Origin: Actinomycetales bacterium
Lineage (GTDB): Bacteria; Actinomycetota; Actinomycetes; Actinomycetales; Microbacteriaceae
Direction of reading: 5' to 3'
Assembly: GCA_017308515.1 (NCBI GenBank)
Contig: JAFKEN010000007.1
Coordinates: forward strand, 294,957 to 358,956
Length of the DNA: 64,000 bases
Positions within the stretch are counted from its first letter, which is position 1. Every line of letters starts with the position of its first letter. Below the pieces are notes generated by a model. It ran no database searches. It saw nothing but the letters and a program-made list of their open reading frames with translations, and was not told the DNA's origin. Below are positions 16,984-23,604 of this stretch, piece by piece. Both the position numbers and the translations under genes were made by a program.

Positions 16984-17771
16984 GAGGCCCCTCCCAGTCG
17001 GGATTGCTGAAGACGGTGCCAGCGCAGCACGTAGCGCTCGGCGATACGGAAGAGGATGTTGAGCAGGTAGCCCAGCAGGCCGAGGGCGACGATCGCGCTC
17101 CACATGTCGGAGATCCGGAACTCGCTCTTCGCCGTCATGAGGAAGTAGCCGACGCCGCCGCTGGCCCCGACCGTCTCGGCGACGACCATGATGATCAGGG
17201 TGATCGCGAGCGAGATGCGCGCACCGGCGAAGATCTGGGGGCCGGCCGACGGCAGGATCACGCGGAACAGCCGACGCACCCGCCCGACCCGGAACACCCG
17301 CCCCACATCCAGCAGCACCGGCTCGACCGCGCGCACGCCGTCGAGGGTGTTGAGCAGCACGGGCCACGCCGCGCCATAGGCGACGAGGAGGATGCGCATC
17401 TCCTGGTCGATGCCGAACAGCACGATGAACAGCGGCAGCAGCGCCACGCCGGGCACCGCGCGCGCGGCCTCGACGATCGGTCGCACCGCGCGCTCGAGCG
17501 GGGTGACGAGCCCGAGCAGGGTGCCGGCCACGATCCCGACGAGGAGCGCGGTGCCGTAGCCGACCAGGATCACCTGCAGGCTCGGACCGAGATTGTCGAG
17601 CAGGCTCATCGGGTCGAGCCAGTTCTCGACGAAGGCGGTCATGATCTTGCGCAGCGACGGGAAGTAGACGGAGTTGACCGACTCGCTGGCGAACCACCAG
17701 ATCGCGACGAGCAGGACCGGCAGCCAGATCTCCAGCGCGATGATGAGGCCGGTGCGGCGCACGGCGCTCAC
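16980..17771 (-). CDS. ABC importer permease (TauC/SsuC type), subunit 1
   Basis: 263 aa from GTG 17771, which overlaps the upstream permease stop (GTGA). About six membrane helices are visible. The cytoplasmic EAA-like loop (ALLPLFIVLFGIDQEMRILL through VLLDVGRVFRVG) couples to the ATPase. The family is BPD_transp_1. Two non-identical permeases in the operon suggest a heterodimeric channel, unlike the usual homodimer of taurine transporters. Confidence 0.9.
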   Translation of the reverse strand: MSAVRRTGLIIALEIWLPVLLVAIWWFASESVNSVYFPSLRKIMTAFVENWLDPMSLLDNLGPSLQVILVGYGTALLVGIVAGTLLGLVTPLERAVRPIVEAARAVPGVALLPLFIVLFGIDQEMRILLVAYGAAWPVLLNTLDGVRAVEPVLLDVGRVFRVGRVRRLFRVILPSAGPQIFAGARISLAITLIIMVVAETVGASGGVGYFLMTAKSEFRISDMWSAIVALGLLGYLLNILFRIAERYVLRWHRLQQSRLGGAS

Positions 17772-18607
17772 GAGTGCTGCTCCCGGCGCACGGAGGGATG
17801 CCAGCGCAGCAGGCGGCGCTGGGCGGCCCAGAAGCCGCCGTTCACGATGAGCCCGAGCACGGCCGCGACCAGGACATAGGCGTACATGCGCGTGTTGTCG
17901 TAGAAGGCCTGTGCGTTCGCGATCTCGAAGCCCACGCCGGGAGCGCCGCCCAGCAGCTCGCCCGAGACCGTCAGCAGCAGGCAGATCGTGGTTCCCAGCC
18001 GCACCCCGGTCATCACGAACGGGATCGCGCCGGGCACGAAGATGTGGCGGATGTACCAGGCACGGGGGATGCGATACGAGCGCGACATCTCGGCCAGCAG
18101 CGCCTCGCCCTGCCGCGCCGCGTAGATCGACTGGATCAGGATCGGCCAGATCGCGCCGGACACCGCCAGCACGAGCACCATCTCGAACTTGGCGCCGAAC
18201 ACCAGCAGCAGCAGCGGCAGGATCGCGATCGGAGGGATCGTGCGCAGGAAGTCGAAGAGCAGCCGAGTGCTGCCGGCGCCGATCGGATTGGCGCCGATCG
18301 CGAGACCGAGGGGGATGCCGACGACGATGCAGATCGCCAGGCCGAGCGCGAAGGTGCCCAGGGTGATCGCGATCGCGACCCAGAATCCGCCGGTGATCGC
18401 GAGTTCGCCCAGCCGCGCGATCACCTCGGCGGGCGGCGGCAGGGTGCTGGGCGGGAAGAGCGTGGAGGCGAACCACCACACCCCTCCCGCCAGCAGCACC
18501 GTGCCGGTCTGGATGAGGAGCCAGGAGAGCCGACCGAGCCGGCGCGGGGTCGAGGCGGCGTCGGGCGCCTCATCGGCCCGCGCGCTCGGCTCGGTCTGGA
18601 TCGTCAC
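17768..18607 (-). CDS. ABC importer permease (TauC/SsuC type), subunit 2
   Basis: 279 aa with a polar N-terminal tail of about 25 residues and six membrane segments. The coupling loop contains IPPIAILPLLLLVFGAKFEM and LAEMSRSYRIPRAWYIRHI. It lies 17 bases downstream of the binding-protein gene and overlaps the second permease by 4 bases, so the four transporter genes form one translationally coupled unit. Confidence 0.9.
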   Translation of the reverse strand: MTIQTEPSARADEAPDAASTPRRLGRLSWLLIQTGTVLLAGGVWWFASTLFPPSTLPPPAEVIARLGELAITGGFWVAIAITLGTFALGLAICIVVGIPLGLAIGANPIGAGSTRLLFDFLRTIPPIAILPLLLLVFGAKFEMVLVLAVSGAIWPILIQSIYAARQGEALLAEMSRSYRIPRAWYIRHIFVPGAIPFVMTGVRLGTTICLLLTVSGELLGGAPGVGFEIANAQAFYDNTRMYAYVLVAAVLGLIVNGGFWAAQRRLLRWHPSVRREQHS

Positions 18608-18624
18608 CGCTCCTCATCCTCCGA

Positions 18625-19620
18625 TCAGTTGAACTTGACGAGGAGATCCTCGCCGGTCGGCGCGGTGCTCGCGTCGAGCTGACCGGCGTCGATCATGAAC
18701 TTGATGAACTTGTCGAGGTCGGCCGCCGTGATGGGCTGGTCGCCCCAGTGCGGGAACCCGGTGACCTTGTCGAGCACGGCCGGGTCGACGGTAGTCGAGC
18801 TCTTCGCGGTCTCGATCGCGAGCGCGTGGTCGTTGTTCGCGGCGGCGTTCGCCTCCTGCAGGGCGGCCTGGAAGGCCTTCACGGCCTCCGGGTGCGCGTC
18901 GGCGTAGGCCTGCGTCGTGACGTAGATGAACGTCGGCACCCCGGGCACCGTGAGCTGCTCCGGGTTGCCCACCTGGACGAAGCCCTGCTCCTCGGCGGCC
19001 GCGAGGAGCGGCTGCGCGAGGTTGGCGGCGTCGAGCTGACCCGCGAGCAGCGCCGGGATGGTCTCCGGCTGGGCGATCTGCACCCACTGCACCGTGCTCG
19101 GGTCGGCGCCGACCGCCTTCATGGAGGCGCTGATGAGCGCGACCGGCGTGCTTCCGAGCGCGTTCACGCCGACCTTCTTGCCCTCGAGGCCGGCCCAGCC
19201 GGTGATACCCGAGTCGGGGGAGGTGACGACGCCCACGTAGCCGGCGTCGACATCCACGCCCACCATCATGGCGCCCACCGCGACGACCCCGAGGTCCTCC
19301 TTGACCGCGTTGATCGCGGTCGGGACGTCGATCGAGGTGAAGGTGAGGTCGCCGTTGAGCAGCAGCGGGATCGAGTCCGGCCCCGAGGTGATCGTCTGGA
19401 GGGTCACGTCGAGACCGTGGTCGGCGAAGATCCCCTCGTTCTGGCCGATGTAGACCGCGGCGTTCGACATCACGGGGTAGGTCGCGACCGTGATGGCCGT
19501 GGACTCGCCCGAGGTCGGGTCCGGTGCGGGGGTGTCGCCCGAGGCGCACGCCGCGAGCGCGACCGCGGCGATGGCGACGGCGCCCGTGGCGCCGAGGAGA
19601 CGAAGGTGTCGGTGATTCAT
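18625..19620 (-). CDS. NMT1/TauA-family substrate-binding lipoprotein
   Basis: 331 aa. The lipoprotein signal peptide has the lipobox LAAC (MNHRHLRLLGATGAVAIAAV followed by ALAAC), with Cys25 as the lipidated residue. The mature part is an SBP class II fold of the NMT1/SsuA type, with YPVMSNAAVYIGQNEGIF at the N-terminus and a second-lobe SASMKAVGADPSTVQWVQI. Relatives bind taurine, alkanesulfonates, thiamine precursors or aromatic acids, so the ligand is open. It is first in the operon and follows an operator-bearing promoter. Confidence 0.92.
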   Translation of the reverse strand: MNHRHLRLLGATGAVAIAAVALAACASGDTPAPDPTSGESTAITVATYPVMSNAAVYIGQNEGIFADHGLDVTLQTITSGPDSIPLLLNGDLTFTSIDVPTAINAVKEDLGVVAVGAMMVGVDVDAGYVGVVTSPDSGITGWAGLEGKKVGVNALGSTPVALISASMKAVGADPSTVQWVQIAQPETIPALLAGQLDAANLAQPLLAAAEEQGFVQVGNPEQLTVPGVPTFIYVTTQAYADAHPEAVKAFQAALQEANAAANNDHALAIETAKSSTTVDPAVLDKVTGFPHWGDQPITAADLDKFIKFMIDAGQLDASTAPTGEDLLVKFN

Positions 19621-19735
19621 GACGGTGAGCCCTCCTTTGGGTTCGGTGTCGTTGCAAGGGTGCCGGTCCGATACCGGCGGGGGGATGGTGTCCGGGGCTC
19701 CGCGGAGCCGGCGGTCAGCGTCCGGTCGGGGCCAT

Positions 19736-19763
19736 TCAATACCAGCTATCTGTTGTCAGTCAA
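19736..19763 (-). promoter_or_regulatory. Promoter of the ABC-importer operon
   Basis: On the minus strand, TTGACT (19763-19758) is separated by 16 bases from TATTGA (19741-19736). The -35 is embedded in the operator-like repeat at 19753-19763. A 6-bp inverted repeat AGCTAT/ATAGCT (19744-19749, 19768-19773) surrounds it. Confidence 0.6.
19753..19763 (-). promoter_or_regulatory. Candidate GntR operator B
   Basis: Minus strand reads TTGACTGACAA, 10/11 to the consensus TTGTCTGACAA, and covers the -35 of the importer promoter. Binding would prevent transcription of the binding protein, permeases, ATPase and SDR 2. Confidence 0.65.
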
Positions 19764-19771
19764 ACGTATAG

Positions 19772-20554
19772 CTACAACGCGCTCTCGCGGCGGTCGAGTT
19801 CCTCGGCGAGCAGCGGCATCCCGCGCTCGAGCGTCTCCAGCCCCATCGCGGCGGCCAGGGCCATGACCTCGACGATCTCCCCGACGCTCGCGCCGTGGTC
19901 GAGCGCGTTGTTCATGTGGATCCGGAGCCCCGTCATGTGCAGGTGCGTCGGGGCGGTGTCGAAGGCGAGATAGAGGAACTCGCGCACCTTGGGCTCGAGC
20001 ACGCCGACCCGCCAGGGGGCGCCCGAGAACTCGAGGTAGGTCTCGAGGAACTCGGGCGCGAGCCGCAGGGTCTCGTCGAGGAAGTCCCGCCAGTAGCCGC
20101 GCACGGCGACGTACTCGTCGCGGATGCGCACCTGGTGCTCGGCGAGCTCCGCGCTCGCCTCCGGGGATCCGCGCTCGGCGAGCACCTCGGCGAGCACATC
20201 GGCGTTCATGCCGTGCACCCCGACGGTCGCGGCGACCACGAGGACCTCGATGATCTCCTCGGGGCTCGCCCCGGCGTCGAGCGCCTCGCGCATCCGACGG
20301 CGCATCCTCTCGGTCGAGAGGTGCGTCACCGCGGCGGCCAGCACGAGGCCGACCAGGGCGCGCACCTTCGGGGAGAGCCGGCCGCCGCGCTCCGCGACGC
20401 TGTCGAGCTCCAGGCTCGCATCGAGATACTCGGGTGTGGTCTCGGCGGCGAGCTGCCAAGCCCGGTTCCACGCGCCGAAGCGCGCCTCGATCCGGGGGCG
20501 CCGAGGATCCTCGCCCGGGCCGGGCGGTGGGGGAGTGCTCGCCGGATCGGTCAC
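19772..20554 (-). CDS. Tandem carboxymuconolactone-decarboxylase (CMD/AhpD-like) domain protein
   Basis: 260 aa from GTG 20554, overlapping the dehydrogenase stop by 4 bases. Two CMD-type helical repeats are recognisable: about 55-130 (LSPKVRALVGLVLAAAVTHL, then ALDAGASPEEIIEVLVVAA) and about 170-245 (LEPKVREFLYLAFDTAPTHL, then ALDHGASVGEIVEVMALAA). I see no Cys-x-x-Cys, so peroxidase activity is unlikely. CMD-fold proteins decarboxylate or isomerise lactones and related acids, or act without a known reaction. It is last in the four-gene operon after the lactonase-like gene. Confidence 0.85.
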   Translation of the reverse strand: MTDPASTPPPPGPGEDPRRPRIEARFGAWNRAWQLAAETTPEYLDASLELDSVAERGGRLSPKVRALVGLVLAAAVTHLSTERMRRRMREALDAGASPEEIIEVLVVAATVGVHGMNADVLAEVLAERGSPEASAELAEHQVRIRDEYVAVRGYWRDFLDETLRLAPEFLETYLEFSGAPWRVGVLEPKVREFLYLAFDTAPTHLHMTGLRIHMNNALDHGASVGEIVEVMALAAAMGLETLERGMPLLAEELDRRESAL

Positions 20555-21465
20555 GGCCGCGGCTCTCCGGTGCGCGGAGGCGCCTCGGCGAAGGCGGACT
20601 CGAGCCAGCGGGCCACCTCGGTGTGGTCCGACCCCGGCGGGAGCTCGCTCGCGGCGCGCTGCCAGAGCTCGGCGACGGCGGGTCCGAGGAGCGAGGGGAC
20701 GCCGAGCTGCTCGCCGAGACCGACGGCGACGTTCGCGTCCTTGCTGAGCAGGCCGGCCTGGAAGCCCGAGCCGTAGTCGCCGGTGAGGATGAACTTCGGC
20801 CACTTGACCTCGCTCGAGACGGAGCGGCCGGTGGAGGCGTTGAGCACCTCGACCATGGTCTCGCGCGGGATCCCGAACCGCTCGGCGACGAGCACCGCCT
20901 CGGAGGTCGCCCAGAGGTGCGCGGCCGAGACGAGGTTGTTGAGCGCCTTCGCGGCATGACCCGCGCCGACGTCGCCGACGTGCCGCGGGGTGCCGAGAAC
21001 CTCGAGCAGGGGGAGGACCGTGTCGATCGCCGGGGCGGTGCCGCCGACCAGGATCGCGAGATTGCCGGCGAGCACGCCCCGCACCCCGCCCGAGACCGGC
21101 GCGTCGACGAAGCCCACCCCGCGCTCCGCCAGGCGTTCGGCGTTGGCGATCGAGCGCGTGGGCTCGGAGGAGCTCATGTCGACCACGATCGAGCCCTTCT
21201 GCAGCGCGTCGCTCGCGAGCAGGTCGTCGAGCACGGCGTCGACGATGCGGCTGTTGGGCAGCATGAGCACGTGGATGGTCGCTGCTGCTGCCGCCGCCGC
21301 GGGGCTGGCGGCCGCGACGCCGCCCGCGGAGGTCAGCTGCTCGAGAGCCGCCGGGGAGGTGTCGAACCCGTGCACCTCGACGCCGGCCTCGATCCAGCGC
21401 GCGGCCATCGGGGACCCCATGTTCCCCAGGCCGACGAGCGAGATGCGGCCCGGACGATCAGGCAC
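20551..21465 (-). CDS. 3-Hydroxyisobutyrate-dehydrogenase-family NAD(P)-dependent oxidoreductase
   Basis: 304 aa beta-hydroxyacid dehydrogenase. The N-terminal Rossmann fold has VGLGNMGSPMAARW, with D in FDTSPAAL marking NAD preference. Other motifs are DAPVSGGVRGVLAG and the catalytic lysine in GHAAKALNNLVSA, followed by the all-helical C-terminal domain. Family members reduce or oxidise 3-hydroxyacids such as hydroxyisobutyrate or tartronate semialdehyde. It overlaps the CMD gene upstream by 8 bases and the tandem-CMD gene by 4. The context makes it a late-step enzyme of the island pathway (inference). Confidence 0.9.
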   Translation of the reverse strand: MPDRPGRISLVGLGNMGSPMAARWIEAGVEVHGFDTSPAALEQLTSAGGVAAASPAAAAAAATIHVLMLPNSRIVDAVLDDLLASDALQKGSIVVDMSSSEPTRSIANAERLAERGVGFVDAPVSGGVRGVLAGNLAILVGGTAPAIDTVLPLLEVLGTPRHVGDVGAGHAAKALNNLVSAAHLWATSEAVLVAERFGIPRETMVEVLNASTGRSVSSEVKWPKFILTGDYGSGFQAGLLSKDANVAVGLGEQLGVPSLLGPAVAELWQRAASELPPGSDHTEVARWLESAFAEAPPRTGEPRP

Positions 21466-21862
21466 TCCGGCCCTCCTCGTCGAGCACGTTCTGCGCCACC
21501 CGGAACGCGTCGATCGCGGCCGGCACGCCGGCGTAGATCGCGCCCTGCAGCAGCACCTCGCGGATCTCGGCCGGCGTCAGCCCGTTGTTGAGCGCACCGC
21601 GCACATGCAGGGCGAGTTCGTGTGGGCGGTTGAGGGCGGTCATCATCGCGAGGTTGATGAGGCTGCGATCGCGCCGGGCGAGTCCGTCGCGCGTCCAGAT
21701 CGCGCCCCAGCAGTACTCCGTCACGAGCTCCTGCAACGCGCCGTTGAACTCGTTCGCGTTCTCGAGCGACCGGTCGACGTACTCGGAGCCGAGCACCTCG
21801 CGTCGGACGGCGAGACCCTCGTCGTAGGTCTGCTGGTGGGTGGGCTGGGCGTGGAACGGCAC
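21458..21862 (-). CDS. PcaC-like carboxymuconolactone decarboxylase family protein
   Basis: 134 aa from GTG 21862 with an AAAGGGG Shine-Dalgarno at 8 bases. The whole protein matches the small PcaC pattern: EYCWGAIWTRDGLARRDRSL, a His in PHELALHVRGALNNG, and TPAEIREVLLQGAIYAGVPA. In the beta-ketoadipate route PcaC decarboxylates 4-carboxymuconolactone. None of the other protocatechuate ring-cleavage genes is in the window, so a related lactone may be the substrate here. It lies 26 bases after the metallo-hydrolase gene. Confidence 0.88.
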   Translation of the reverse strand: MPFHAQPTHQQTYDEGLAVRREVLGSEYVDRSLENANEFNGALQELVTEYCWGAIWTRDGLARRDRSLINLAMMTALNRPHELALHVRGALNNGLTPAEIREVLLQGAIYAGVPAAIDAFRVAQNVLDEEGRSA

Positions 21863-21888
21863 GGCGCGTGCCCCTTTCGTGGTCGGAG

Positions 21889-22689
21889 TCAGTCGGCGGA
21901 GAGGATCACGGCGTGGTCGGGCAGCCGCGGATCGCGCGGCAGTCCGGTCATGTCGAGGTCGTGGCCCGCGACGACCCGGTGAGCGGGGTCGCCGTGGGCG
22001 AGGGCGTCGATCACGTCGTAGGTGTCGGCGCTGGCCACGAGGTCGCACATGTGGCGGAAGGGTCGGCGACGCTCGAGCTCCTCGTCGAAGTGGACGGCGT
22101 CGGCGGCGAGGAGGATCGGCCCCGCGGCGCCCTGCACGCTCACCATCAGCTCTCCGGGGGTGTGCCCCGGAGCCGGAAGCAGGCGCACCCCGGGAGCCAC
22201 CTCGAGCTCGCCCGAGACCAGCTCGAGGCGCCCGCTCGCACGCAGCCCGCGCAGGTGCTCGAGCTCTCGGTCCTCGACGAGCTGGCGGGTGAGGTGCTGA
22301 TCGCGCGGATGCGCGATCCAGAAGTCGTACTCCGCGTCGGCCATGAGCACCCGCGCGTTGCGGAACCGGTCGACATTGCCGACGTGGTCGTAATGGGCGT
22401 GGCTCAGCACGAGCACGGTGTCGTCGCGATCCTCGACCTCGAGGGCCTCGAAGGCCGCGCGCGGTTCGACGAGGGTGGTGCGACCGCGACGCCGCCCGAC
22501 CTCGGGATCGAATCCGGTGTCGACGACGACCGTGCGCCCGCCGCCCCGGACGATCCAGAAGAAGTAGTCGAGCCGGATCGGGCCGTCGACCTCGCGGTAG
22601 TCGCCGTAGTTCAGATACGTGTCGGCGCGCGTGGTGTCGAGCGATCCGTAGTGGACCGCGACCACCTGGTATCCGTCATGGACTGACAA
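21889..22689 (-). CDS. Metallo-beta-lactamase-fold hydrolase, N-acyl-homoserine-lactonase-like
   Basis: 266 aa. The zinc motif H97-A-H99-Y-D101-H102 is intact, followed by a His in PAPGHTPGEL, the bridging Asp in AADAVHFDEEL and a final His in VVAGHDLDM. Length and order resemble the AttM/AiiA lactonase group, whose members hydrolyse homoserine lactones and other gamma-lactones. The predicted start is TTG 22689, inside an operator-like repeat; no ATG is available nearby. It is first in an operon with two CMD-type proteins and a hydroxyacid dehydrogenase. A catabolic lactone is therefore as likely a substrate as a quorum signal. Confidence 0.85.
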   Translation of the reverse strand: MSVHDGYQVVAVHYGSLDTTRADTYLNYGDYREVDGPIRLDYFFWIVRGGGRTVVVDTGFDPEVGRRRGRTTLVEPRAAFEALEVEDRDDTVLVLSHAHYDHVGNVDRFRNARVLMADAEYDFWIAHPRDQHLTRQLVEDRELEHLRGLRASGRLELVSGELEVAPGVRLLPAPGHTPGELMVSVQGAAGPILLAADAVHFDEELERRRPFRHMCDLVASADTYDVIDALAHGDPAHRVVAGHDLDMTGLPRDPRLPDHAVILSAD

Positions 22690-22701
22690 GCTGAACCCAA
22701 T

Positions 22702-22712
22702 CTGTCTGACAA
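22702..22712 (-). promoter_or_regulatory. Candidate GntR operator C
   Basis: The plus strand reads CTGTCTGACAA (10/11 to consensus), with a perfect core palindrome TGTC-T-GACA at 22703-22711. It overlies the predicted transcription start of the lactonase operon. A weaker copy (TGGACTGACAA, 22679-22689) overlaps the start codon. Confidence 0.7.
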
Positions 22713-22713
22713 T

Positions 22714-22742
22714 GTTATAGCCGACATTTCAGGGCACGGCAA
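22714..22742 (-). promoter_or_regulatory. Promoter of the lactonase-CMD-dehydrogenase operon
   Basis: Minus strand: TTGCCG (22742-22737), 17-base spacer, TATAAC (22719-22714). Transcription would begin near 22707, within operator C, leaving a leader of about 18 bases. Confidence 0.65.
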
Positions 22743-22780
22743 GGCGACCGCGCCCGCGAAGGACGCGATCGGCGGCGCAC

Positions 22781-23470
22781 TCAGTGGGGAAGCAGCGGGG
22801 ATGCGGCGTCGGCGAAGGTCAGCGCCGTGCGCGCCGCCTGTTCGACGTGCACGATCGCGGCGGCTCGGGCGGCGGCGGGATCACGGTCCTCGATCGCGGC
22901 CATGATCGCCCGGATCTCGAGCAGGCTCTCCGTGGGCCGACCGGGACTCGTGAGCGTGAGAGCGCGCAGTTGGGTGACCCGGCGCTGCAGCCCGCCCAGC
23001 ATCTCGCTCAGGATGGGATTGCCCGCGCCGGCGATGAGGACGCGGTAGAGCCGGTCCTTCGCGGCGAGCATCGCCCGACCGTCGCGCAACGCCGACTCCT
23101 CAACCGATCCGAAGGCCGCGCGCAGCTCGGCGCGCTGCTGCTCGTCGGCGCGCTCGGCGAAGAGTTCGGCCGCCATGCCCTCGAGCTCCGCCCGCACCTC
23201 GTAGAGGTGCTCGGCCTGCTCACGCGTCGGGGCGGCCACGACCGTGCCGCGCCCGTTCCGCGATTCCACGAGTCCCTCGGACTCGAGCTGCCGCAGCGCC
23301 TCGCGAACCGAGGGCCGGCTCGCCGAGGTCATCTCGCAGAGTTCGCGCTCGACCAGGACCTGGCCGGGCCGGAGCTCCATGTTGACGATGGCGTCGCGCA
23401 GGATCGCGGCGACCTGCTCGCGGATCGGCGCGTGGCGCTGAACCCGGCGGTCTCCCAGGGGTATGGACAC
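22781..23470 (-). CDS. GntR-family regulator, FadR/FCD subfamily
   Basis: 229 aa from GTG 23470 with a GGGAGAAG Shine-Dalgarno. The winged HTH (about 10-80) shows REQVAAILRDAIVNMELRPG, SASRPSVREALRQLESEGLV and the wing GRGTVVAAPT. The all-helical FCD ligand domain (about 85-215) carries the metal/acid-ligand residues expected as D/N and His, including a His in AAIVHVEQAARTAL. FCD regulators usually sense hydroxy- or dicarboxylic acids and bind short palindromes of the form GT-N3-AC. Four such sites surround the island genes, one upstream of this gene, so it is the likely island repressor and autoregulator. Confidence 0.92.
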   Translation of the reverse strand: MSIPLGDRRVQRHAPIREQVAAILRDAIVNMELRPGQVLVERELCEMTSASRPSVREALRQLESEGLVESRNGRGTVVAAPTREQAEHLYEVRAELEGMAAELFAERADEQQRAELRAAFGSVEESALRDGRAMLAAKDRLYRVLIAGAGNPILSEMLGGLQRRVTQLRALTLTSPGRPTESLLEIRAIMAAIEDRDPAAARAAAIVHVEQAARTALTFADAASPLLPH

Positions 23471-23521
23471 GCGCTTCTCCCGTCCGAGGTACCTGCCGCT
23501 GCGGCACCGACGAGGGTGACT

Positions 23522-23532
23522 TTATCTGACAA
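23522..23532 (-). promoter_or_regulatory. Candidate GntR operator D (autoregulatory)
   Basis: Plus strand TTATCTGACAA, 10/11 to the consensus, 52 bases upstream of the GntR start and overlapping a GATAAA -10-like hexamer on the minus strand. No clean -35 is visible. This would give autoregulation. Confidence 0.6.
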
Positions 23533-23604
23533 TTGACGAACTGACGTGGTACGCCGCCCCGAGCGGACGTCAACTCGGTCGCGGCGCGCGGTCGGCGCCC
23601 CGGC

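Noticed and set aside
19772-20554. AhpD-type peroxidase activity for the tandem CMD protein
   Set aside because: AhpD activity needs a Cys-x-x-Cys motif, and I see none in this protein.
21889-22689. Naming the MBL protein a quorum-quenching lactonase
   Set aside because: The zinc motif and length match, but the operon context points to catabolism. Lactone substrate cannot be assigned from sequence.
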